Shown here one piece after another: positions 47,644-55,183 of a stretch of 64,000 nt of DNA. The stretch covers positions 21,721 to 85,720 of the forward strand of contig JAYTOK010000133.1 in assembly GCA_043747835.1 (NCBI GenBank), read 5' to 3'. The translations under genes were made by a program, and so were the position numbers. The stretch comes from CADEED01 sp043747835. Lineage in GTDB: Bacteria; Pseudomonadota; Gammaproteobacteria; Steroidobacterales; Steroidobacteraceae. Numbering within the stretch: the first letter of the stretch is position 1; each line of letters begins with the position of its first letter. Below the pieces are notes generated by a model. It was not told where the DNA came from, ran no database searches, and worked only from the letters and a program-made list of their open reading frames with translations.

Positions 47644-48414
47644 ATGGAAGCCCTAATCGCGCTGCTGTCCGACCCCGCCGTCTGGATGGCTTTTCTCACG
47701 TTGACGGCGCTCGAGCTCGTGCTCGGCATCGACAACATCATCTTCATCTCGATCCTCGTCGACAAGCTGCCGCCTGTGCAGCGCGAGAAGGCGCGGCGCA
47801 TCGGCCTGTTTCTCGCGATGTTCATGCGTGTAGGACTGTTGCTGGTCCTTGCCTGGATCGTCGGGCTCACCGCGCCGTTGTTCACGCTGCCGGTTCTCGA
47901 CGCGGAGATCTCCGGCCGCGACCTGATCCTCATCGCGGGCGGCCTGTTCCTCGTGTGGAAGTCCACCAAGGAAGTCCATCAGCTCACCGAAGGCGAGGAA
48001 GGTCACGCGTCGACCGCCGTGAAGGCGAGCTTCGCCGCGATCATCACGCAGATCATCATCATCGACATGGTGTTCTCGCTCGACTCGATCATCACCGCCG
48101 TCGGCATGGTCGACGAGGTTTCCGTCATGATCGCGGCGGTGATCGCGTCCGTCGGTCTCATGATGCTGTTCGCGCGCGCGATCGGAGAATTCGTCTCCGC
48201 GCACCCATCGATCAAGATGCTCGCGCTGTCGTTCCTGCTCGTCGTCGGCGTGATGCTGATCGCGGAAGGCTTCGAGCACAAAGTGCCGAAGGGTTACGTC
48301 TACTTCGCGATGGCGTTCTCGGTCGCCGTCGAGGTCCTGAACATCCGCATGCGCAAGAAGAAGCATTCAGCGTCGAAGCCCGTCGACCTGCACGAGCCAT
48401 ACAAGAAAAGCTAG
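47644..48414 (+). CDS. TerC-family membrane protein
   Basis: The ATG at 47644 gives 256 residues with about seven membrane helices. Acidic residues inside helices mark the TerC metal-transport family: LTALELVLGIDNIIF near the N-terminus and IIDMVFSLDSIITAVGM in the middle. Some TerC/Alx members export manganese or assist secreted metalloproteins. A GTG nine bases earlier is in frame but sits just behind the -10 box. It is divergent from the TonB receptor gene. Confidence 0.9.
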   Translation: MEALIALLSDPAVWMAFLTLTALELVLGIDNIIFISILVDKLPPVQREKARRIGLFLAMFMRVGLLLVLAWIVGLTAPLFTLPVLDAEISGRDLILIAGGLFLVWKSTKEVHQLTEGEEGHASTAVKASFAAIITQIIIIDMVFSLDSIITAVGMVDEVSVMIAAVIASVGLMMLFARAIGEFVSAHPSIKMLALSFLLVVGVMLIAEGFEHKVPKGYVYFAMAFSVAVEVLNIRMRKKKHSASKPVDLHEPYKKS

Positions 48415-48421
48415 TTTGGGC

Positions 48422-48449
48422 TTGATGTTGGGCGGCGAGACTCTATATT
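48422..48449 (+). promoter_or_regulatory. Candidate promoter of small membrane protein and SPFH gene
   Basis: TTGATG (48422-48427) and TATATT (48444-48449) with a 16-base spacer lie about 32 bases before the ATG at 48482. Unlike other promoters here, this leaves a leader with a proper GGAG Shine-Dalgarno. Confidence 0.5.
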
Positions 48450-48481
48450 CGCGCGAGCGCGATTCGCGCCGGGAGTGATAA

Positions 48482-48691
48482 ATGATCTTCGCCCTGCTCA
48501 GATTTCTGGGGGTGATCTGGATTGCAGGCTTCATCGCGTTCGCGGTGGCCGCCACCTCGGCCTATCTCTTCTCATCCGCCGACAGCCAAGCCCGCACGCA
48601 ACGCTGGTCCGCGCGCTTGACGACGGCACTGATCTGGCCGATTGCATTGATGTCGGCGGCGGGACGCACCCGCCTGTTTCGCGGTTTCTAG
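48482..48691 (+). CDS. Small membrane protein
   Basis: A 69-residue ORF (MIFALLRFLGVIWIAGFIAF) with one long hydrophobic helix at residues 5-30 and a second short one around LIWPIALMSAA. GGAG lies six bases before the ATG. It lies 19 bases upstream of the SPFH gene and is probably co-transcribed. No family is recognised; third-position GC is high, as expected for coding sequence. Confidence 0.6.
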   Translation: MIFALLRFLGVIWIAGFIAFAVAATSAYLFSSADSQARTQRWSARLTTALIWPIALMSAAGRTRLFRGF

Positions 48692-48710
48692 TTCTTCGGG
48701 AGTAACGCTC

Positions 48711-49571
48711 ATGGCACAGGTTTCATCGATTTTTCGCGGCGGAAATGGCGGTAGCGGCGATCGGCCGGAATTGCCCATCAAAAGCATTCTGATCTGGCTC
48801 GGGATCATCGCCGTGGCCATCATCTTCGTCATCGTGGCGGGTTGCGGCGTGAAGGTGGTCGACACCGGTCAGCGCGGCATCAAGACGACTTGGGGCAAGA
48901 TCGCCTCGGAATCCCTGCCCGAGGGTTTCTACGTGTTCAATCCGATCTCGAGCAAGATCGTCGAGATCAACACGCGCGTGCAGCGCTTCGACGGCGAGAC
49001 CGACACGTACACGCGCGACGTGCAGCAGGCGGCGGTGAAGTACACGCTCAACTACCGCCTGCAACAGAACGCGGCGCACCTCATGTACCGCGACGTCGGC
49101 GTCGACTGGGAGCAGAAGCTGATCCCGCAGGTCGTGCTCGGCACGCTCAAGGAAGTCGTCGGCAAGTGGGACGCGGTCGATCTGATCTCGAACCGCGACA
49201 AGGCGGCGGCGACTGCCTTCGACGCGATCAAGGCCAACCTTGGTGAACGCAACGTCGAGGTGTCGCGCTTCGAGATCACCGACATCGCGTACACGACCGA
49301 GTTCGAAACCTCGGTCGAGCAGAAGGTGATCGCGCAACAGAAGGCGATCGAAGAGCAGAACCGCACGAAGCAGATCGAAGAGCAGGCGCGCCAGAAGGTG
49401 TTGTCCGCCGAGGCCGAAGCGAAGTCCATGCAGATTCGCGCCGAAGCTCTCGAGCAGAACGCGAAGCTCGTCGAGTGGGAGGCCGTGCAGAAATGGAACG
49501 GAATCTTGCCGCAGTACATGCTGGGCGGCGGAGCGGTGCCGTTCATCAACCTGACGCCCAACAAGAACTGA
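48711..49571 (+). CDS. SPFH/prohibitin-family membrane protein
   Basis: The 286-residue protein has one N-terminal membrane helix (SILIWLGIIAVAIIFVIVAG), then a SPFH/prohibitin domain (GIKTTWGKIASESLPEGFYVF, then RDVQQAAVKYTLNYRL) and an Ala/Glu/Gln-rich coiled coil (QKAIEEQNRTKQIEEQARQK). Such proteins form large rings on the inner membrane and act with proteases such as FtsH. GGGAG lies eight bases before the ATG. A small membrane protein precedes it and a HAD phosphatase follows by seven bases. Confidence 0.92.
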   Translation: MAQVSSIFRGGNGGSGDRPELPIKSILIWLGIIAVAIIFVIVAGCGVKVVDTGQRGIKTTWGKIASESLPEGFYVFNPISSKIVEINTRVQRFDGETDTYTRDVQQAAVKYTLNYRLQQNAAHLMYRDVGVDWEQKLIPQVVLGTLKEVVGKWDAVDLISNRDKAAATAFDAIKANLGERNVEVSRFEITDIAYTTEFETSVEQKVIAQQKAIEEQNRTKQIEEQARQKVLSAEAEAKSMQIRAEALEQNAKLVEWEAVQKWNGILPQYMLGGGAVPFINLTPNKN

Positions 49572-49578
49572 GTCAGCA

Positions 49579-50244
49579 TTGAACGAGCCGCGGCCGCCCG
49601 CGCTGATCTTCGATTGCGATGGCGTGCTCGTCGACAGTGAGATGCTGTCGAGCAAAGTCGAGGCCGGGATCGCGCGCGATCTCGGCCTCTCGCTGACCGC
49701 GGAGGAGGCGCACGACCTCTTTCTCGGGCAGACGGTCGAGGGCGTGGTCGAGAAATTCTCGGAGCTGGCCGGTCGTCGCCTACCGGCCGGCTTCATCTAC
49801 AACTGGGCGTTCGCGACTGCGCATGCCTTCGTGCGGGAGCTCGTACCCATCGCGGGCATCCGCGACGCGCTGGCCGGTTTCAGCAGGATCGGGCATCGCA
49901 TGGCCGTCGCCTCGCAATCTCCGCTCGCGCGCGTGAAGCTCTCGCTCGAGGTCGCGGGTCTGGCCGCACCTTTCGGCGAACACGTGTATGTGACCTCGAT
50001 GGTGGCGAGGCCCAAGCCCGCGCCCGACATCTACCTATTCGCGGCCGAACGCCTGGGGGTCGTCCCGGCCGACTGCATCGTGATCGAGGATTCTCCCGCC
50101 GGTGCGGCGGCGGCACGCGCGGCGGGCTTCCAGGCGATCGGGTATGCGCCGGCGGAGACCTTCGACGCCATGTGCGCGAGCGGTGTGCGTGTGATCCGCT
50201 CCATGGACGAACTCGTCGCCAGCATCGCGTCGCTGAGCAGTTAG
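49579..50244 (+). CDS. HAD-family phosphatase (beta-phosphoglucomutase-like)
   Basis: The 221-residue protein starts at a TTG and carries HAD motif I DCDGVLVDSE, motif II SQS (in MAVASQSPLA), motif III Lys in RPKPAPDIY, and motif IV VIEDSPAGAAAA. The four-helix cap after motif I places it in subfamily IA with beta-phosphoglucomutases and small sugar-phosphate phosphatases. The substrate is unknown. It follows the SPFH gene by seven bases. Confidence 0.88.
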   Translation: MNEPRPPALIFDCDGVLVDSEMLSSKVEAGIARDLGLSLTAEEAHDLFLGQTVEGVVEKFSELAGRRLPAGFIYNWAFATAHAFVRELVPIAGIRDALAGFSRIGHRMAVASQSPLARVKLSLEVAGLAAPFGEHVYVTSMVARPKPAPDIYLFAAERLGVVPADCIVIEDSPAGAAAARAAGFQAIGYAPAETFDAMCASGVRVIRSMDELVASIASLSS

Positions 50245-50314
50245 TCCGCGACCCGGGGATTTCCAGTATTGCCTTTCCCCGAGGGGGCGCGGTCAAATCT
50301 GCTTCAATCCACGT

Positions 50315-50330
50315 CCCTCATCGATGAGGG
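50315..50330. repeat. 16-bp perfect palindrome upstream of the antitoxin gene
   Basis: CCCTCATCGATGAGGG is fully self-complementary. It lies 112 bases before the antitoxin ATG and 70 bases after the HAD phosphatase stop, so it may be an operator or part of a terminator for the upstream gene. Confidence 0.4.
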
Positions 50331-50442
50331 GCGATTCGCTTGGGATCCATGCAAGACGGAAATCGGCACGAGGTCCGGTTCTTCGATGCCGATGGGTCAA
50401 CCTCGGCGTTTGTATTGCCCGCGTCCACTCGTGAGGTTCGCC

Positions 50443-50682
50443 ATGCCGACGTCGCTACGTTCTGTGGAATCCGAGGCTTTGAAACTGACGCCCTCCGAGC
50501 GCGCCGAACTGACGGGGCGACTCATCGCAAGTCTTGGGCCGCCCCAGCCGCTGCATCCCGCCTGGGAGACGGAAATCACCCGGCGTGTTGCGGATCTCGA
50601 CGCAGACCGAACCCAGGCAGTTCCGGGAGAAGTAGTGCTGGCGGAAGCCGAGGCCCTGATCGAGTCGTTCAAGAAGTCCTGA
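50443..50682 (+). CDS. Addiction-module antitoxin component (orphan)
   Basis: The ATG at 50443 has GAGG six bases upstream and gives 79 residues. The sequence (ALKLTPSERAELTGRLIASL ... ALIESFKKS) fits the short, labile antitoxins annotated as addiction-module proteins, which pair with RelE/ParE-type toxins. The following 115 bases do not encode a RelE-like toxin in any frame, so the partner has probably been lost or never existed here. The longer frame from 50269 is not supported. Confidence 0.72.
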   Translation: MPTSLRSVESEALKLTPSERAELTGRLIASLGPPQPLHPAWETEITRRVADLDADRTQAVPGEVVLAEAEALIESFKKS

Positions 50683-50799
50683 TTGGTTCAATGGCAACCT
50701 CTCGACGGCGATCGACTTCAAGAGCACGGTGAGCGGCGGGCTATACATCGTCGATGTGCGGACCACGGCTATCTACCGGCTGATCGCGGGGATCTGACG
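50683..50799 (+). other. Unrecognised short coding-like remnant after the antitoxin
   Basis: Reading from 50690 the sequence is open to the TGA at 50795-50797 and gives FNGNLSTAIDFKSTVSGG, then LYIVDVRTTAIYRLIAGI. It has no own start with a Shine-Dalgarno and does not resemble a RelE toxin. It may be the end of an eroded gene. Confidence 0.3.
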
Positions 50800-50824
50800 G
50801 AAATTGGGGCCTGACCCCAATTTC
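50800..50824. repeat. GGGG...TGACCCC palindrome (second copy type)
   Basis: GAAATTGGGG (50800-50809) and CCCCAATTTC (50815-50824) form perfect 10-bp arms around CCTGA. The core recalls the palindrome at 7142-7167. It ends at the stop codon of the aldo/keto reductase gene and could act as its terminator. Confidence 0.6.
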
Positions 50825-51784
50825 CTACCCCACTGCCTCCACGATCCGCGCCCGCTGCTTCGCATCCGGCAGCGCGCCGAAGCCCGCCGACAGGTTGTCG
50901 ACGAGATTCTTCACCTTGCCGGTGGCAGGGATCACGCAGGTGACCGCGGGATGCGCCAGCACGAACTTCAGGAACAACTGCGCCCAGCTTCTCGCGCCGA
51001 ATTCCGCCGCCCATGCCGGAATGGTCTTTCCCTTCACGGCGGTGAACAGGTTTCCGTCCTCGAACGCGCGGTTGATGAGGACGGCCACGCCCTTGTCCGC
51101 GCACAGCGGCAACAGCTTCTTCTCCGCGTCGCGCGTCGTGACCGAATAGTTGAACTGCACGAAGTCGAGCTTCTCGCGCTCGATGATGGAGAGAAGATCG
51201 GGGTACGAACTCGTCGTGTAGTGCGTCACGCCGATGTACTGGATCTTCCCCTTCTCCTTCCAGCGTCGCAGCGTCTTCAGATGCACGTCGAGGTCGACGA
51301 GGTTGTGCACCTGCATGAGTTCGATGCGCGGATGCTCGAGCAGCGACATGGACCGCTGCATCTGTTCGATGCCCTTCTGCTCACCGTGTCCGCCCGATCC
51401 CGGCGTCCAGACCTTCGTCGCAACGAAGGCCTTGCCCTGCTGCTCCGCCGTCAGCAGATCGCCGAGTACGGATTCGGCCGTGGAGTACATAGGCGACGTG
51501 TCGATCAACGTCGCGCCCGCGGCGAAGAACGAACTCAGGACTTCGCGCAGTGGCGCGCGGGCCGCCGCTTCGGCGCCAACTTCGAAGGGTCCCGAAGTGC
51601 CGAGACCGACCGCGGGCAACATCTCGCCCGTCGATGGAATCTTGCGCTTGAGTATCGGGCCGGGCGGCACGATGGTGCCATCGGGGTCGTGATCGTGAAC
51701 CGTGCCGTCATCATGGCCCGCGGCTCCGCCCACGCCAGCCATCGCGGCGCCGCCGCTCAAGGTCAGGAAGCTTCTGCGGTCCAT
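50825..51784 (-). CDS. Aldo/keto reductase with Tat-like signal
   Basis: The ATG at 51784, with GGGAG five bases upstream, gives 319 residues. The N-terminus MDRRSFLTLSGGAAMAGVGG has the twin-arginine pattern, so export is possible. The aldo/keto reductase barrel has Asp/Tyr in IDTSPMYSTAE, Lys in FVATKVWTPG and His in MQVHNLVDLD. It is 27 bases after the acyl-CoA dehydrogenase stop and may belong to the same operon. An exported oxidoreductase of this family would be unusual because NADPH is cytoplasmic, unless it folds with cofactor before Tat export. Confidence 0.85.
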   Translation of the reverse strand: MDRRSFLTLSGGAAMAGVGGAAGHDDGTVHDHDPDGTIVPPGPILKRKIPSTGEMLPAVGLGTSGPFEVGAEAAARAPLREVLSSFFAAGATLIDTSPMYSTAESVLGDLLTAEQQGKAFVATKVWTPGSGGHGEQKGIEQMQRSMSLLEHPRIELMQVHNLVDLDVHLKTLRRWKEKGKIQYIGVTHYTTSSYPDLLSIIEREKLDFVQFNYSVTTRDAEKKLLPLCADKGVAVLINRAFEDGNLFTAVKGKTIPAWAAEFGARSWAQLFLKFVLAHPAVTCVIPATGKVKNLVDNLSAGFGALPDAKQRARIVEAVG

Positions 51785-51811
51785 GACGACTCCCGGCAAA
51801 CGACGTTGCGT

Positions 51812-53632
51812 TCAGATCGAGGCGGCGTCCGTCCCAACCACGGCATCCGCGCCCTGCGACACGATGTTTTCGAGCATGAGCGCGCGCGGCAACACCTGGC
51901 CCGCGTAGAACCGCGCGGTCGCGAGCTTGCCGCGCAGGAACTCCGCGTCGGGCGAGCCGGCCTCGAGCTTGCGCGCCGCGATGTCGGCCGAGCGTGCCAT
52001 GAGCCAGCCGCCGATCACGACACCGCAGAGCTTGAGGAACGGCACGGACACCGCCATGGCGCGATCCGGCGAAGTGGTTAGAGCGCCCGACAACGATGCC
52101 GCTGCATCGCGCAATTTTCCCACTCCCGAAATCGCCGCCACTTTGACCTTCTGCGCCGTCGCGTCCGTCGATGACAGCGAGTCGAGCGATTCCTGCATCT
52201 CGTCGAGGAGTTTGCCCAGCACCGCGCCGCCGTCACGGCCGAACTTGCGGCCTATGAGGTCGTTCGACTGGATGCCGGTCGTGCCTTCGTAGATCGAGGT
52301 GATGCGTACATCGCGCAGCGTCTGCGCGGCGCCGGTCTCCTCGACGTAGCCCATGCCGCCGTGCACCTGGATGCCGGTCGACGCGACGTCGATGCCGTTC
52401 TCGGTGCAGAAGCCTTTCACGATCGGAATCAGCAGATCGCCACGCGCCTGGGCTGCGGCGCGCACTGCCGCATCGGGATACGCGTGACCCAGATCGAGCT
52501 GCGCCGCGGCGTACAACGCGAGCGCGCGCGACGCTTCGACGGTCGACTTCATCTCCAGCAGCATGCGCTTGACGTCCGGGTGACCGATGATCGGCTGTGG
52601 CGAGGAGCCCGTGCCCATCGAGGCGGAGCCCGCGATCTTGGCCATCGTCACCGGTGGCTTGCCCTGCACTCGCGCGCGCGCCCAGTCGACGGCCTGCTGG
52701 AACGCGCGCTCGCCCTGCGCGTAACCCTCGAGCCCGACCGACAGGCGCGCGACATTCATCATCACGAACATGTACTCGAGACCGCGGTTCGCTTCACCGA
52801 CCAGCAGGCCGAGCGCGCCCTCGTTGTCGCCGTAGGTCATCACGCAGGTGGGACTCGCGTGGATGCCGAGCTTGTGTTCGATAGACGCGCAGAAGACATC
52901 GTTGCGCGCGCCCGCCGTGCCGTCCGCATTCACCCAGAACTTCGGCACGATGAACAGCGAGATGCCGCGCACGCCGGGCGGGGCGCCTTCGATGCGCGCT
53001 AGCACCATGTGGACGATGTTCTCGGTGAGGTCGTGCTCGCCGTAGGTGATGAAGATCTTCTGGCCGTAGAGCCGGTAGTTCGGGCCCGCGGGGACGGCGC
53101 GCGTGCGCACCTGCGCGAGATCGGAGCCGGCCTGCGGCTCGGTGAGGTTCATCGTGCCGGTCCACTCGCCGCTCACCATCTTGGGTAGATAGAGGTGCTT
53201 CTGCTGCGGCGTGCCGAACTGGTGGACGGCCTCGATCGCGCCCTGCGTGAGCATCGGACAGAGCTTGAACGCGAGGTTTGCCCCGGCCCAAAGCTCCTCG
53301 ACGGCAGTGCCGAGTACGGTCGGAACTCCCTGGCCACCGTACTTGACGTCGGAGCGCAGCGCCGGCCAGCCGCTCGCGCAGAACTGGTTGTAGGCCTCGC
53401 GGAAACCCAGCGGCATCGTGACGCCGTCCGCCGACCAGCGCGCGCCCTCGCGGTCGCCGAGCTTGCAGAGCGGATCCAATACGCCTTCGGCGAACTTGGC
53501 GGCTTCGTCGAGAATGGCTGCGCTGGTTTCGCTCGAGTAGTCGGCGAAATCCGCGCACGCCGCGAAAGGTTCGTATCCGATGAGCTCATCGAGGACGAAC
53601 CGGATTTCCTTGACCGGTGCGCGGTAAGTCAT
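51812..53632 (-). CDS. Acyl-CoA dehydrogenase
   Basis: This 606-residue flavoprotein is of the long acyl-CoA dehydrogenase type (about 600 residues). It has MNLTEPQAGSDLAQVRTRA and FITYGEHDL near the FAD site, and the catalytic Glu in RITSIYEGTTGIQSNDLIGR. C-terminal helices beyond residue 480 are an extra domain typical of FadE-like and DmdC-like members. The substrate is unknown; it oxidises an acyl-CoA to the enoyl-CoA. It lies 10 bases after the LysR gene stop, implying joint transcription. Confidence 0.93.
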   Translation of the reverse strand: MTYRAPVKEIRFVLDELIGYEPFAACADFADYSSETSAAILDEAAKFAEGVLDPLCKLGDREGARWSADGVTMPLGFREAYNQFCASGWPALRSDVKYGGQGVPTVLGTAVEELWAGANLAFKLCPMLTQGAIEAVHQFGTPQQKHLYLPKMVSGEWTGTMNLTEPQAGSDLAQVRTRAVPAGPNYRLYGQKIFITYGEHDLTENIVHMVLARIEGAPPGVRGISLFIVPKFWVNADGTAGARNDVFCASIEHKLGIHASPTCVMTYGDNEGALGLLVGEANRGLEYMFVMMNVARLSVGLEGYAQGERAFQQAVDWARARVQGKPPVTMAKIAGSASMGTGSSPQPIIGHPDVKRMLLEMKSTVEASRALALYAAAQLDLGHAYPDAAVRAAAQARGDLLIPIVKGFCTENGIDVASTGIQVHGGMGYVEETGAAQTLRDVRITSIYEGTTGIQSNDLIGRKFGRDGGAVLGKLLDEMQESLDSLSSTDATAQKVKVAAISGVGKLRDAAASLSGALTTSPDRAMAVSVPFLKLCGVVIGGWLMARSADIAARKLEAGSPDAEFLRGKLATARFYAGQVLPRALMLENIVSQGADAVVGTDAASI

Positions 53633-53642
53633 GGGGCAACTC

Positions 53643-54542
53643 TCAGTGGTTGGCGAGCGCGGGCACGATGTTGGCCGCGGCGAATTCGACGAAGCTCTTC
53701 ACGCGAATGTCGTCCTCGAGCCCGGCCGGAAACACGGCGTACAGTGGCGCGGCCGACGGCGCTTGCCAATCGGCGAGCACCCTACGGAGCTTGGCGGTCG
53801 CCACACCCTGGCGGCACAGGAACTCAGGGAGCAACCCGATGCCGAGACCCGCGACGGTCGCGCTGTGCAGCACCGCGGGATCGTCTACGCTGAGTTTCGG
53901 GCGCACGCGCACTTCGGCGCGCGCCGACGCCTTCGTCATCTGGAATCGATACTCGGCGCCCTCGCTCGCCGGCGTGAGCAGCGCGTGATCGCGCAACCCT
54001 TCCGGTCGATCCGGCGGCGGATGCTTGGTGAGATACGCCGGCGTCGCGGCGAGCACCGCGGGCGGCGCGCCGAGCAGCCGGCTCCCGAGCTTGGGATCGG
54101 TGTTGACGCCCGCACGGATCGCCACATCCCAGTCGACGCTGTCGTCCGCATCGAGCACGACGTCGAGCGCGATGTCCGGAAAGCTGTCGAGGAAGCGCGG
54201 AACGAGCGGCGCCAGCAGGATGCGGCCATACGTCGGATCGGCCACCACGCGCAGCGGACCGCTGGTTTTGTTCGCGAACGTTTCGGCGAGCTGGCGGACT
54301 TTCTCGACCTCGACACCGATCGCGCGCGCGTGCGGCAACACGGCGTCACCGGCCGCGGTGAGAAAAATCCGGCGAGTGGTACGCTTCATGAGCTGCACGC
54401 CCATGGATTTTTCGAGGTCGGCGATCGCGCGACTGATCGCGACCTTGGGGACACGATAGGCCCGGGCGGCTGCGGAGAACCCATTGAGCTCGATGACTCG
54501 CGCAAAGACAGCGAGCTGAGCAGCGGTCCATAATTCACTCAT
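53643..54542 (-). CDS. LysR-family transcriptional regulator
   Basis: The 299-residue protein begins MSELWTAAQLAVFARVIELN and has the LysR helix-turn-helix (GFSAAARAYRVPKVAISRAI) and a periplasmic-binding-like effector domain. It is divergent from the DUF1993 gene and in line with the acyl-CoA dehydrogenase. It is the CrgA-like group by its ARRIFLTAAGD style N-domain end. A palindrome between the two divergent starts is a likely binding site. Confidence 0.92.
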   Translation of the reverse strand: MSELWTAAQLAVFARVIELNGFSAAARAYRVPKVAISRAIADLEKSMGVQLMKRTTRRIFLTAAGDAVLPHARAIGVEVEKVRQLAETFANKTSGPLRVVADPTYGRILLAPLVPRFLDSFPDIALDVVLDADDSVDWDVAIRAGVNTDPKLGSRLLGAPPAVLAATPAYLTKHPPPDRPEGLRDHALLTPASEGAEYRFQMTKASARAEVRVRPKLSVDDPAVLHSATVAGLGIGLLPEFLCRQGVATAKLRRVLADWQAPSAAPLYAVFPAGLEDDIRVKSFVEFAAANIVPALANH

Positions 54543-54545
54543 AGG

Positions 54546-54569
54546 CGCACCAAAGGGAAGAATGGTGCG
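54546..54569. promoter_or_regulatory. Candidate LysR operator in the divergent region
   Basis: CGCACC (54546-54551) and GGTGCG (54564-54569) form inverted arms with a 12-base spacer, three bases from the lysR start and 38 bases before the DUF1993 ATG. Confidence 0.4.
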
Positions 54570-54607
54570 AGTATTGTTTCACTAAAGAATCTGAAAAGGA
54601 AAGGCCC

Positions 54608-55111
54608 ATGAAGATTTCGATGTACGCGATGAGCCATGACGTGTTCCGGAAGGCGCTGTCTCAGCTGCTGTTCGTCATGGAGAAAGGCATCGCGAACGCG
54701 AAGACACGCAACTTCGACACGAGCGTCTTCGTGGGCGCGCGACTCGCACCCGACATGCTGCCGTTCGCCAAACAGATCCAGCTCACGAGCGACTTCGCGA
54801 AGAATTCCATGGCGCGGCTCGCGGGCGTGGATCCGCCGAAGTTCGAAGACAACGAGACGACGATGGACGAACTGCTCGCGCGCGTGAAAAAGACGATCGA
54901 CTACATCGATTCGTTGCCCGCCGCGTCGCTCGAGGGCAGCGAAACGCGCGACATCAAGATCCCGCTGCGCGACCGCACCGTCGAATTCAAAGGGCTCGCG
55001 TTCCTGCAGCACTGGGCGCTGCCGAACTTCTTTTTTCATCACGTGACCGCGTACAACCTGCTGCGTCACAACGGGGTCGATATCGGAAAGCGCGATTTTC
55101 TCGGCGGCTGA
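54608..55111 (+). CDS. DUF1993-family protein
   Basis: The 167-residue protein begins MKISMYAMSHDVFRKALSQL and matches the DUF1993 pattern (LAPDMLPFAKQIQLTSDFAK, LPNFFFHHVTAYNLLRHNG). The family belongs to the DinB-like four-helix bundles; its function is unknown. AAGGAAAGG precedes the ATG. The divergent LysR regulator probably controls it, and a bidirectional terminator follows. Confidence 0.88.
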   Translation: MKISMYAMSHDVFRKALSQLLFVMEKGIANAKTRNFDTSVFVGARLAPDMLPFAKQIQLTSDFAKNSMARLAGVDPPKFEDNETTMDELLARVKKTIDYIDSLPAASLEGSETRDIKIPLRDRTVEFKGLAFLQHWALPNFFFHHVTAYNLLRHNGVDIGKRDFLGG

Positions 55112-55129
55112 TCGACTCACCCAAAACGA

Positions 55130-55155
55130 AAAGGCCGTCCCGAAGGACGGCCTTT
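55130..55155. terminator. Bidirectional rho-independent terminator
   Basis: AAAGGCCGTCC (55130-55140) and GGACGGCCTTT (55145-55155) form a perfect 11-bp stem with a CGAA tetraloop, flanked by A-rich and T-rich sequence. It separates the convergent DUF1993 and xylanase genes. Confidence 0.85.
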
Positions 55156-55183
55156 CCGCCGCTGAAAACCAGCGATCAAACGA

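Noticed and set aside
50683..50824. A RelE-type toxin after the antitoxin
   Set aside because: No frame shows the RelE/ParE pattern; the open stretch is only about 36 codons.
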